Source: Caldilineaceae bacterium SB0661_bin_32 (GTDB lineage: Bacteria; Chloroflexota; Anaerolineae; Caldilineales; Caldilineaceae). From it: a stretch of 64,000 nt of DNA. Where the stretch lies: contig VXMH01000102.1 of the NCBI GenBank assembly GCA_009841235.1, positions 1 to 64,000 on the forward strand. Direction: 5' to 3'. Below the pieces are notes generated by a model. It was not told the DNA's origin and made no database searches. It saw only the letters and a list, made by a program, of their open reading frames with translations. A program made the position numbers and the translations under genes. Positions 49,182 through 57,664 of this stretch are shown here, one piece after another. Each line of letters opens with the position of its first letter. Position 1 is the stretch's first letter.

Positions 49182-50873
49182 CTACTGCTGAGTGCGCAAT
49201 TCAACAAAGGTCGTTTCACCGTCTCGTACAGTGATTTCCTGCCTGACCTCCTCGCCGTTGACAAAGCCGGACAAGAGATATGTGCCGATCGGTATATGGC
49301 TCAGAGCGCCGTTCTCGCCCCATGACGGGTCAGGACCGATGCTTTCCTGTTCGGGGTAGGTCTCGATAACGCGATACCAACGGACGCCGGTCTCTTCATA
49401 TCGGTACAGGGAGAGTTGAACGACGGGCCAGGTGCGGCCTGCCGCGGATAGCAGCCGGACCGCCACCGTGCCGGTATAGGCTGCAGGACGCATCCACAAG
49501 GCAGGGTTTACAGTATGCAGGTAACTGTTTTGCCCGATTCGGACCTCCATGTGCAGATGGGGTCCGATCGCGATTCCGGTCATGCCTACGCCGCCCAGAT
49601 AGTCGCCCGCCCCTACCCACTGGCCTTCCTGAACATCCACGCTGACAAGATGGCCGTAGAGAACAAAAACATCCTGCTCTCCGCGTGAAGTGTTCAGCTT
49701 TCGATCAAGTCGAATAACGACCGAATTTCCGTAGAAATCGTTGTACGGGCCAAGTAGGGTGGGGTTGTCCGGCCCGGCATGGACGACCTCGCCGGAAGCG
49801 GTGGCGAGTACGGGCGTGCCGACCGGATTGCCAATGTCGACACCGTGATGGATTCTGTAGCGGCCGCCGCCGGTGCTTCCGAATTGATAGCCAGGGCTGT
49901 ACAGTTGGTTGAAACCCCCTGGAAACGGCGAATCCAGCCAAAAGTGCTCCTCACTTATTGGACTTGGTGGTTCAAACGTCGGCCAGAGGCTGCCGGGCCC
50001 GCTCGGTGTACGCGGTGCAAGACCGGTATCCGCACCTGCATCGACCTGAAACGAAAGGGAAGTGCGCGCCTTGTCGATCTCCTCGCGCAGGATACTCAGT
50101 CCACCCATTGGGGGCCTGGAAGCAAACTGAGGGACAGCGTTTTCTGAGGGCACAGGCGTGCTTAAGGCGATCGGCCGTAGTAGGTTCCACCCGAACATCG
50201 GGGGTCTCGAAACGAACTCGTCACGAATCGTGGGGTTGAGCTCATCTCTGTATGGCTCCTGCAGCAGCATACCTTCGACATCAAGCTGGGAAAGGGCTTC
50301 CGGATCGAAGCGATAAATGGGATCGATTTTAGCAGGCGTATTCAATGTAGTAGAACTGTTTGCGATTGGAGCGCGCTGCGTCGAAGTGTCAGGTTCAACT
50401 CCGTCTTCGCCAGCGCCTTCACCTTGTACGATCGCCGGCGCCAGCGGAGCAAGTTCTACCGAAGGACGATCCGAACTTTGTGAAAGTAAAGCCGGAACTG
50501 ATTGGGCGACGCGAGTCGAACTGGCTGTAGACGCTGTTTGTGTATCTTGTAACTGTGGATTTGGGGCGGGAAGTAAGATGGCAGACGTAGGCGCCGGCAC
50601 TGGTATGGGGACCGGCCTGAGCCCTTGCGAAGCAACTGGCGCTACGAGGCGGCGAGGCAAGTAGAGGCAACCGACAAGAACAACCGTCAGGGCGATTGCA
50701 AACTGGGACCGGATCGGAGAGCGCCGGCGCCTGAAGCGGCCCAACCAGGTGCTGGCTGCATGTTCCTCGACTGCATGCGGATCTCGCGGTTGTGCTACAA
50801 TGAGGGCGCGTATTCGTCGCAGAAACTGCTTCCATCGGTTAGGCTTTGGATGATGGAAACTACCGTCCACCAT
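49182..50873 (-). CDS. Membrane-anchored M23-family peptidoglycan endopeptidase
   Basis: The 563-residue protein has a basic cytoplasmic start, one membrane segment (about 57-72), a long Ser/Thr/Pro linker (about 80-330), and an M23 zinc peptidase domain. The ligands are His343 and Asp346 (HHGVDIGNP) and the HxH His439-x-His441 (PHLHMEVR). A C-terminal beta domain (about 455-560) resembles a carbohydrate- or protein-binding module. It should cut wall peptides outside the membrane. A Met at 50873 was chosen because the longer form to 51014 would overlap the divergent trmD coding region. The start is uncertain. The gene pairs logically with the L,D-transpeptidases and LysM proteins of this window. 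Confidence 0.85.
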   Translation of the reverse strand: MVDGSFHHPKPNRWKQFLRRIRALIVAQPRDPHAVEEHAASTWLGRFRRRRSPIRSQFAIALTVVLVGCLYLPRRLVAPVASQGLRPVPIPVPAPTSAILLPAPNPQLQDTQTASTASSTRVAQSVPALLSQSSDRPSVELAPLAPAIVQGEGAGEDGVEPDTSTQRAPIANSSTTLNTPAKIDPIYRFDPEALSQLDVEGMLLQEPYRDELNPTIRDEFVSRPPMFGWNLLRPIALSTPVPSENAVPQFASRPPMGGLSILREEIDKARTSLSFQVDAGADTGLAPRTPSGPGSLWPTFEPPSPISEEHFWLDSPFPGGFNQLYSPGYQFGSTGGGRYRIHHGVDIGNPVGTPVLATASGEVVHAGPDNPTLLGPYNDFYGNSVVIRLDRKLNTSRGEQDVFVLYGHLVSVDVQEGQWVGAGDYLGGVGMTGIAIGPHLHMEVRIGQNSYLHTVNPALWMRPAAYTGTVAVRLLSAAGRTWPVVQLSLYRYEETGVRWYRVIETYPEQESIGPDPSWGENGALSHIPIGTYLLSGFVNGEEVRQEITVRDGETTFVELRTQQ

Positions 50874-50927
50874 CGAGTCCGCCAGCCTCTGAAAGTAGGC
50901 CAGCCCCAGGGCAGCTAAGAGGAAATC

Positions 50928-51851
50928 ATGGCCCAGAGTGACGTGCTGGAGCAACGACCGGATGACGAGTCCGACAAAGCCTGTATTCAAGAGGAGGCTC
51001 CCCGCGCCATCCACTTCGATGTATTCACCCTGTTTCCGCCCATGTTCTCGGGGGCCCTTTCAGAGAGCATTCTGGCCCGGGCACAGAAGAGAGGCATTCT
51101 CCGCGTAACGCTGCACAATATACGAGACTACGCCACTGATCGACATCACACTTGTGATGGTTACCCCTACGGCGGCGGCGGCGGTATGGTGATGCGCCCT
51201 GAACCCGTAGTGCGTGCGGTCGAGACTGTTCTGAGCCGGCCTCAGGGCTGGCATCTGCCTGACGAAAGGGACCGTTTCGATTTGCCGGCCTGGAATGCGG
51301 ACGAACCGCCGGTCCCGCGACAGCCCACTCCGATCATTCTCTTGACACCCCAGGGCCGCCGCTTCGATCAGAGCATTGCCGCAGGACTCAGCAGGCATGG
51401 GCGTCTGGCGCTTGTATGCGGACGGTACGAAGGCGTCGACGAACGGATTCGTACCCAATTGATCACAGATGAGCTCAGTATAGGCGACTTCGTTTTAAGT
51501 GGAGGTGAAATTGCCGCTCTGGCGATCATAGATGCTGTGACAAGAACGCTGCCCGGCGTTCTCGGTCACGCATCAGGCGCAATGTACGACAGCTTTTCGG
51601 ACGGATTGTCAGGCCTCCTTGAAGGGCCTCAGTATACGCGGCCCACGGCATTTCGGGGCGAGGCCGTACCGGAAGTTCTGGTCAGTGGACATCACGCCAA
51701 CGTAGAGCAGTGGCGCAGAGAACAGTCACTCCTGCGCTCGCTCCAGAGGCGTCCGGACCTGTTGGCGCAAGCGACGATAGCCGGGCATCTTACCCTGGAA
51801 GACCGCCAATTTCTGTCCAGCCAGGGGTGGCAAGCGCCAACAGATTCTTAA
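50928..51851 (+). CDS. trmD: tRNA (guanine-37-N1)-methyltransferase
   Basis: The SPOUT methyltransferase methylates G37 next to the anticodon, preventing frameshifts. The 307-residue protein shows FDVFTLFPPMFSGALSESI, YGGGGGMVMRPEP, the knot LLTPQGRRFDQ, CGRYEGVDERI and SIGDFVLSGGE (catalytic Asp is expected in the linker region). It has a 26-residue acidic N-terminal extension. An insertion of about 30 residues (about 105-135, rich in Pro, Arg and Asp) lies before the knot strand. E. coli TrmD is about 255 residues, so both parts are extra. AAGAGGAAATC precedes ATG 50928. It is not next to rpsP, rimM or rplS, unlike in many bacteria. Confidence 0.95.
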   Translation: MAQSDVLEQRPDDESDKACIQEEAPRAIHFDVFTLFPPMFSGALSESILARAQKRGILRVTLHNIRDYATDRHHTCDGYPYGGGGGMVMRPEPVVRAVETVLSRPQGWHLPDERDRFDLPAWNADEPPVPRQPTPIILLTPQGRRFDQSIAAGLSRHGRLALVCGRYEGVDERIRTQLITDELSIGDFVLSGGEIAALAIIDAVTRTLPGVLGHASGAMYDSFSDGLSGLLEGPQYTRPTAFRGEAVPEVLVSGHHANVEQWRREQSLLRSLQRRPDLLAQATIAGHLTLEDRQFLSSQGWQAPTDS

Positions 51852-52346
51852 GGTCTTCCCGGCTCCTGACATGGAGTGGGCAGGCGCTGCTACTCCTCTT
51901 GCATTTATGCACAGCGAAGCCGGACAGGCGCCTGTTTCTGCCCTGCCCTCAGACCCCCGTCAACGCCAATGCCAGTCTGTGAGCAGGGCCATTTTACCAC
52001 CGCGGATCGGCCGGATCCAAATATAATTATACGCATCTTGGCGACAGAACGACTACGAACGCAACTCAAGTGCTACGGATCGCGGGCGAAGTAGCAATTC
52101 AGGGAATTCTGGCCGCTTTTCCGGTGGTAGACATAACGGCGCAAAAGAGGCATACTAGGAGCCATCGGATATGGGACACCACTGAAAAGCGCCACTGTCG
52201 TAGATCGAAAACGAATGTTTGAATTCGTGGAGAGGAACGATATGTGAACTGAACCATTTCGCCCCTCAAATCTCCAGACTTCAAAGTAGACCGGGACGGT
52301 TACGCGGTACGCATTCGGGTGGAGCACGGGTCGGGGAGCCATTCAA
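51852..52346. other. 495-bp intergenic leader before the RRM gene
   Basis: No gene is recognised. A consensus tataat at 52022-52027 could start a plus-strand transcript, giving an RRM-gene leader of about 310 bases, but the -35 side is poor. Long structured leaders are typical of cold-induced RNA-binding protein genes. No motif of a known riboswitch was recognised. Confidence 0.45.
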
Positions 52347-52643
52347 ATGACCAAGCGTATTTATGTGGGCAACTTGCCCTACTCGGCGACTGAGGAGGAG
52401 GTCCGGGATCTGTTTTCCCAACACGGCGAGATCATCAGCGTGGCGATGATCACGGATAGGGAGACCGGTCGATTTCGTGGATTTTGTTTCGTAGAAATGG
52501 AGGATGACGCGGCTGACGCGGCGATTGAGGCCCTGAATGACCAGGAGATGGGTGGACGCTCGCTCAGGGTAAATGAAGCGCGCCCGCGAGAGGACCGCGG
52601 GGGTCAGGGCGGTTATCGAGACCGCGGCGGCGGCCGGTGGTAG
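52347..52643 (+). CDS. RNA-binding protein with one RRM domain
   Basis: The 98-residue protein is a single RRM (about 3-80) with RNP2 IYVGNL (5-10) and RNP1 RGFCFVEM (about 46-53). The tail EARPREDRGGQGGYRDRGGGRW is rich in Arg and Gly. Such short RRM proteins in cyanobacteria and Chloroflexota bind single-stranded RNA and are often cold- or stress-induced. A GGGGAG site lies before ATG 52347, and a good terminator follows at 52683, so it is transcribed alone after a long leader. The aromatic RNP residues needed for RNA stacking (Tyr6 and Phe49) are present. Confidence 0.95.
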   Translation: MTKRIYVGNLPYSATEEEVRDLFSQHGEIISVAMITDRETGRFRGFCFVEMEDDAADAAIEALNDQEMGGRSLRVNEARPREDRGGQGGYRDRGGGRW

Positions 52644-52682
52644 TTACCAGCCCATAGGAACTCCTTCATCCATACCGGATGT

Positions 52683-52720
52683 GCCGCCTCCCTTCGCTGC
52701 CAGGAGGCGGCTTTCTGTTT
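52683..52720 (+). terminator. Intrinsic terminator after the RRM gene
   Basis: A 9-bp perfect stem gccgcctcc / ggaggcggc with an 11-base loop is followed by tttctgttt. Confidence 0.82.
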
Positions 52721-52769
52721 CAGTTGCATGCGGGTGACTCGGTTTGCTCGCGCATTGGAAAGCGTCCAC

Positions 52770-53450
52770 ATGGACCCAATCGTTCGTTTGGCCAGACCGC
52801 AGGATGCCGCGGGAATACGGGCGATCTATGCGCCTGTCGTGCGCGAGACACCCATTTCCTTCGAGGTCTTGCCGCCCTCAGAAGAGGAGATGGCAGCCCG
52901 CGTCGCGAATACATTGGCCCGATTCCCTTGGCTGGTTTGCACTGCTCGGGGAAGAGTGCTGGGCTATGCCTACGCCGGGGGGCACAGTGAGCGAGCCGCT
53001 TACCAGTGGTCGGTCAATGTTTCCGTTTATGTCCATGCCCGTTGCCGGCGTCTGGGCGTGGGGCAAGCGCTGTACGACACACTCTTTGCCATATTACGCT
53101 TGCAGGGCTTCGTTCGCGCTTACGCGGGAATCACTCTGCCAAACGAGGCCAGCGTAGGCTTTCATGAATCCTTTGGTTTCAGGGCCGCGGGGGCATTTGA
53201 GCAAGTAGGTTACAAAATGGGCGCGTGGCACGATGTGGGTTACTGGCAACGAACGATTCAACCCGGCAACGGCAGCCCCGCCCCACCCCGGCCGTTGCCC
53301 ATCCTGTTAAATGACCGAAATCTGCATGAGGCATTGACGGCCGGGTCGATGAACGTCGACCGCGATGTGGACGAGGTTATAGGGGCCATCGATACCGATC
53401 TTCTTTCCCAGGCAGACCGCGATTCGGAGCAGGCGGCGTCCACGAAGTGA
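52770..53450 (+). CDS. GNAT acetyltransferase, PAT/MnaT-like, with C-terminal extension
   Basis: The 226-residue protein has an N-terminal GNAT domain like phosphinothricin or methionine-derivative acetyltransferases: RLARPQDAAGIRAIYAPVV, the AYQWSVNVSVYVHARCRRLGVGQALYDTLF acetyl-CoA loop (RRLGVG), and GFHESFGFRAAGAFEQVGYKMGAWHDVGYWQR. It should acetylate an amino group of a small molecule. The last 55 or so residues (about 170-226) are an acidic tail with no match. GGAAAG before ATG 52770 supports this start over one 14 codons upstream. The FdrA-like gene begins 136 bp downstream, so it may precede the large cluster without being part of it. Herbicide resistance should not be inferred from the family name. 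Confidence 0.87.
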   Translation: MDPIVRLARPQDAAGIRAIYAPVVRETPISFEVLPPSEEEMAARVANTLARFPWLVCTARGRVLGYAYAGGHSERAAYQWSVNVSVYVHARCRRLGVGQALYDTLFAILRLQGFVRAYAGITLPNEASVGFHESFGFRAAGAFEQVGYKMGAWHDVGYWQRTIQPGNGSPAPPRPLPILLNDRNLHEALTAGSMNVDRDVDEVIGAIDTDLLSQADRDSEQAASTK

Positions 53451-53585
53451 ATCCACCGGCGTCTTTGGCCCGACTCCTGGTTGACTGGTAGAATGCCCCC
53501 GGAATCCTCTCGTTTCGGCAACGAAAGGCCCCACGTCCAGGGAAGAGAACCTGGAACGGCCGCAACAGTGTTTTGGAGTGCAACC

Positions 53586-55403
53586 GTGGATGACTCTTCG
53601 GCCCCAGACGGCAAGGCCGGCGCCGGCACGCCTGCAACTCTGGCCGAACTGCGAGCCGGCTCTTACTATGATTCCGTCGTGCTGATGCTTCTTCAGCGCG
53701 CCTTGGCCGAGTTGCCCGGCATCCTGGACGCCGGCGTGGTTATGGGCACTCCGGCCAACAAGAAGTTGCTTGCTCAAAGCGCTCTCTTGACCGAGGACCT
53801 TCAAACTGCCGCTCCAGAGGATCTGATTCTGGTCGTCAAGGCGGAATCCGAAACGGCCGGCCGCGCGGCTTTGGCGCGTGTGGATGAACTCCTGGCCGCA
53901 CGCAGACCGCAACAGACCGATGCATATCGACCTAAGAGTCTGGCATCTGCAACACGTATGCTTCCGGAGGCGGAGTGGGTTCTGATCTCGATTCCGGGCC
54001 GCTATGCAGCTGCGGTCGCACGCGACGCCCTCAATCTGGGCAAGAACGTCTTCCTCTACAGCGACAATGTAACTCTTGAAGACGAAATCTCGCTAAAGGA
54101 GACGGCCGCAGGAAAGGGTCTGCTGGTGATGGGGCCGGACTGCGGCACTGCCCGAATTGATGGTGTCGGGCTCGGCTTCGCAAACCGGGTCCGCAGGGGC
54201 GGGATCGGAATTGTCGCCGCTTCCGGTACGGGGCTCCAGGCAATTATGGTCGGCATTCACCGCCTTGGGGGAGGCGTTTCCCAGGCGTTCGGCACGGGGG
54301 GTCGCGACCTGTCCGATGGCGTGCAGGCGATATCGGCGAAACAGGCTCTCGGAAGGCTGAAGGACGATCCGCAGACAGAGGTGATCGTAATCGTTTCAAA
54401 GCCGCCCGCGACGTCAGTTGCACAGGAGCTGATGTCCCAAGCCGCGTCCTGCAACAAACCGGTGGTCTTGGATTTCATCGGGTATTGTTCAACGCAGGAG
54501 GAGGATGTCGCTGCAAACATTCAGTTCGCCAGGACCCTGGACGAGGCGGCTGAGCTTGCAGTGAGTCTGACGAAATCTGCAGACTCGACAGGCTGCACAG
54601 AGCAACACCCGTTGTCCTCGCAGTCGACAACGGAGGCGCCGCAGGTCGTTCCGTCTCACCTGCCGCACTCATTTCTGCGTGCCCTCTACTCCGGCGGCAC
54701 TCTGGCTTACGAGGCGCTCTACCTGTTGCAGGATTCGCTGCCGTCGCTTCATTCGAACGTGCCATTGCCAGGAGGTAGGCGCCTGGACAACCCGCACCGC
54801 AGCAGGGGTCACACGGTCGTAGATTTGGGCGGGGACGCTTTCACTGTCGGACGCCTGCATCCCATGCTCGACAACGAACTGCGAGTCCGCCGTCTATTGC
54901 AGGAAGCGCAGGACGCCGAGACGGGACTCATACTTCTCGATGTCGTGCTGGGCGACGGAGCACACGAGGATCCGGCAAGTGAACTTGCCCCAGCCATCGA
55001 GGAGGGAACCGCAGCTGCTGCCCGGGACGGGAGAACTCTGCCGGTCGTAGCGGTGGTCATCGGAACCGACGGCGATCCGCAAGGGCTGGACAGACAGATC
55101 GAGCGGTTGAAGGGGGCGGGGGCTTACGTCTTCACCAGGCATGACGACGCGCTGCGCGCTGTCGCCGGCGCGTTTGCCGGCGCGGGGGACGGCCGTTCAT
55201 TCAGATCGTCGAAGCAGGAGCCAGGCGCTCCGCAAGCATCGGAGGACGGGCACGTTTCGTCCACTTTTGCAGCCATCAATGTGGGGCTTGAATCTTTCAC
55301 TGACAGTCTGCGTGACCAGGGCGCCGAGGTCGTGCACGTCGATTGGCGGCCGCCTGCCGGAGGCGACGAGAGGCTGGCCAATCTGCTGACACGACTCAGG
55401 TAG
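53586..55403 (+). CDS. fdrA: FdrA-like (AllF-type) carbamoyltransferase subunit
   Basis: The 605-residue protein of the FdrA family has a succinyl-CoA-synthetase-like build. It opens LRAGSYYDSVVLM, then a CoA-binding Rossmann part with IVAASGTGLQAIMVGIHRLGGGVSQ, and a middle ligase-like domain. In E. coli FdrA is, as I recall, now called AllF, one of the subunits of oxamate carbamoyltransferase in allantoin breakdown with AllG and AllH. The GTG start at 53586 was chosen because GGAG lies 8 bases before it; longer ATG forms at 53481/53493 are less likely. The C-terminal 90 residues contain a low-complexity stretch. The DUF1116 (AllG-like) gene follows 99 bp later. No AllH-type gene is seen. 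Confidence 0.83.
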   Translation: MDDSSAPDGKAGAGTPATLAELRAGSYYDSVVLMLLQRALAELPGILDAGVVMGTPANKKLLAQSALLTEDLQTAAPEDLILVVKAESETAGRAALARVDELLAARRPQQTDAYRPKSLASATRMLPEAEWVLISIPGRYAAAVARDALNLGKNVFLYSDNVTLEDEISLKETAAGKGLLVMGPDCGTARIDGVGLGFANRVRRGGIGIVAASGTGLQAIMVGIHRLGGGVSQAFGTGGRDLSDGVQAISAKQALGRLKDDPQTEVIVIVSKPPATSVAQELMSQAASCNKPVVLDFIGYCSTQEEDVAANIQFARTLDEAAELAVSLTKSADSTGCTEQHPLSSQSTTEAPQVVPSHLPHSFLRALYSGGTLAYEALYLLQDSLPSLHSNVPLPGGRRLDNPHRSRGHTVVDLGGDAFTVGRLHPMLDNELRVRRLLQEAQDAETGLILLDVVLGDGAHEDPASELAPAIEEGTAAAARDGRTLPVVAVVIGTDGDPQGLDRQIERLKGAGAYVFTRHDDALRAVAGAFAGAGDGRSFRSSKQEPGAPQASEDGHVSSTFAAINVGLESFTDSLRDQGAEVVHVDWRPPAGGDERLANLLTRLR

Positions 55404-55502
55404 GATGGATGGACCCACGCCTGTTTGGCTGGAGACTGGCTCAACTCCTACGCAAGGCATCAAAACGGCCTCCGAACCAGCAGTGCCGCCCGGAGGGGCA
55501 TC

Positions 55503-56750
55503 ATGGAATCTATCATAGACAGCGCCAATGCGACCGCCGTTGAGCGAATGACTGAGGCCCGGCCTGTCCTGACAGGGCTGGGCAAGGCGCTCGACCTGAT
55601 TCCAGGCATGCACGAAAACCTGCTGCTTCACGCCGGCCCTCCGATTGCCTGGGAGCAGGCCTCCGGCCCGTTGCGAGGCGCTCTGATTGGGGCGCTGCTC
55701 TTTGAACGTAGAGCCAGGGACGAGGGGGAGGCCGAGCGGCTGATCGTAAGCGGGAAAATTCAGCTCGCGCCCTGCCATCACCACAGTGCAGTCGGGCCGA
55801 TGGCAGGTGTCATCTCACCCTCAATGGCCGTCTATGTAGTGGAGAACAAGACGCACGGAAACCGGGCCTTTTCGAACCTTAACGAAGGATATGGCAAGGT
55901 CTTGCGCTACGGGGCCTACAGCAGAGATGTGCAGAATAAACTGCATTGGATGCACGAAGCGATGGCGCCCGTACTTGGCGCCGCAATCAGGGCTTGTGCG
56001 GGCGTGGACATTCGGGCCCTGCTGGCTGAGGCGCTGCACATGGGTGACGAGGGCCACAATCGCAATAAGGCGGGTTCCCTCCTCTTCACCAGGCAGCTGG
56101 CCCCGTACATTGCCAGGTTTGCGCCGGACCCGCTTACCGCCGGCGCAGTCATAGAAGAATTGGGCGAAAACGCACTCAGTGTCCTCAACCCTGTCATGGC
56201 GGCCTGCAAGGCCATGGCCGACGCCGGACACGGCGTAGAGAATAGCACCATCGTCACCACCATGGCGCGAAACGGAACGGAATTCGGCATTCGCGTCAGC
56301 GGACTGGGCGAGCGCTGGTTCACTTCGCCCTGTCCGCAGCCGGTCGGGCTTTATTTCCCCGGCTTCAGCGCGGAAGACGGCAATCCTGATATCGGCGACA
56401 GCACGATCACGGAGACGGCCGGGCTGGGCGCCTTTGCGATGGCGGCCGCGCCGGCGATCGTCACTTTTGTCAGCGGAACGCCCCAGGACGCGCTCAACGC
56501 TACCCTGGAAATGTACGAGATCACGGCTGCTGAACATAGCGCCTTCACGATCCCGCAGCTTGATTTTCGAGGCACGCCCGTGGGAATCGACCTGCGGGCA
56601 GTCGTAGAGACCGGCATCACGCCCAGGGTCAACACCGGCATTGCTCACAGAGAGGCAGGTGTCGGCCAGATAGGCGCCGGGCTCGTTCGCCCGCCTTTGG
56701 CGCTTTTCAACGAGGCGCTCGTTACTTTTGCAGAGAACTATGGTTTTTAG
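55503..56750 (+). CDS. DUF1116 protein (YlbE/AllG-like)
   Basis: The 415-residue DUF1116 protein resembles E. coli YlbE, which is, as I recall, the AllG subunit of oxamate carbamoyltransferase. Visible family blocks include CHHHSAVGPMAGVISPSM near 95-112, DEGHNRNKAGSLLF around 182-196 and GTEFGIRVSGLGERWF. Several His, Asp and Asn residues in these blocks fit an active or substrate site, but no fold is assigned by eye. A GGAGG before ATG 55503 fixes the start over an upstream in-frame ATG at 55425. It lies between FdrA (99 bp) and the cyclase gene (54 bp), so the three are likely co-transcribed. The missing DUF2877 (AllH) partner leaves the complex incomplete here. Confidence 0.85.
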   Translation: MESIIDSANATAVERMTEARPVLTGLGKALDLIPGMHENLLLHAGPPIAWEQASGPLRGALIGALLFERRARDEGEAERLIVSGKIQLAPCHHHSAVGPMAGVISPSMAVYVVENKTHGNRAFSNLNEGYGKVLRYGAYSRDVQNKLHWMHEAMAPVLGAAIRACAGVDIRALLAEALHMGDEGHNRNKAGSLLFTRQLAPYIARFAPDPLTAGAVIEELGENALSVLNPVMAACKAMADAGHGVENSTIVTTMARNGTEFGIRVSGLGERWFTSPCPQPVGLYFPGFSAEDGNPDIGDSTITETAGLGAFAMAAAPAIVTFVSGTPQDALNATLEMYEITAAEHSAFTIPQLDFRGTPVGIDLRAVVETGITPRVNTGIAHREAGVGQIGAGLVRPPLALFNEALVTFAENYGF

Positions 56751-56804
56751 CAACACGAAAATTACCCGATAGCCGACCACGATCGATTTCAGGAGAACAG
56801 GGCA

Positions 56805-57593
56805 ATGATCCCTTATGATCTTTCACAACCTCTGAACGCAGATTGCTCATTCTGGCCTTTCTATCCGCCGTTTGAAGTCAAGTATTTCAAGCGCAAGTCC
56901 GAGCACGGCGTCAATGCGCAGTACATTCAGTCGTCGAACCATATGGGTACGCATCTCGATGCGCCGCGCCACTTTGTCACCAATGGCAAGACGATCGATC
57001 AGATCCCGCTGAACTGGCTCTACGGCGAGGGCGTAATCGTAGACCTGAGCGATATGCTTGACGAGCTGGACATCTTTCGCCCGGAGGATATTGAGGAGCG
57101 GGTGGAGGTACGGAAAGGGGACATTCTCTTCATCAATACTGGCTGGCATCGCTACTCCTTCCTGGCCGAGGAGGGCGACGAGGAAAAGTACATCCTCCGC
57201 CATCCGGGACCGCATCACAGCATCTGTCAGTGGCTGTTGGACAAGGAAATCCATGTTTGGGGCGTGGATATGATCTCGACCGATCATCCCATGAACTTGC
57301 CGATAGGACGCTTTCTGGGCAGAGGCGCCCTTGAGCAGTGGCAGCGCGTGCGCCAGCAGTGCGAGGAGAAGTTCGGCGGCTCGGACGCCGTAGACGAGCT
57401 GTTCCCGGAAGAAGCTTATCAGCTCACCCATAATGCGCTTTTCCCCCACGACTGCATGCACGTGGAGAACATGGGCGGACAGATCGGCGCGCCCGAGTTG
57501 CAGAACAGACGGCTGACAGTGGGCGTCTTCCCCTGGCTGTTCAAGGGCGGAGAGGCGGCCTTCTGCCGGGCAGTCGCGTTCGTGGAAGAGTAA
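56805..57593 (+). CDS. Cyclase-family (kynurenine-formamidase-like) metal hydrolase
   Basis: The 262-residue cyclase-fold protein has the metal-binding motif HMGTHLDAPRHF (46-57, pattern HxGTHxDxPxHF) and VDMISTDHPMN later. The family hydrolyses N-formyl or cyclic amides such as N-formylkynurenine, isatin or cyclic imides, usually with Zn2+ or Mn2+. The N-terminus YDLSQPLNADCSFWPF is typical. AGGAGAACAGGGCA lies before ATG 56805. It follows the AllG-like gene by 54 bp and precedes the molybdenum-hydroxylase FAD subunit by 71 bp. Ring opening of a heterocycle made by that hydroxylase, ahead of carbamoyl transfer, is the role I infer. Confidence 0.87.
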   Translation: MIPYDLSQPLNADCSFWPFYPPFEVKYFKRKSEHGVNAQYIQSSNHMGTHLDAPRHFVTNGKTIDQIPLNWLYGEGVIVDLSDMLDELDIFRPEDIEERVEVRKGDILFINTGWHRYSFLAEEGDEEKYILRHPGPHHSICQWLLDKEIHVWGVDMISTDHPMNLPIGRFLGRGALEQWQRVRQQCEEKFGGSDAVDELFPEEAYQLTHNALFPHDCMHVENMGGQIGAPELQNRRLTVGVFPWLFKGGEAAFCRAVAFVEE

Positions 57594-57664
57594 GGGATCG
57601 TGATTCTCGTATTGCATGTGCCGTCAGCAACCGGCAACTGCATTCGCAGGAAGGGGCGGGTACG

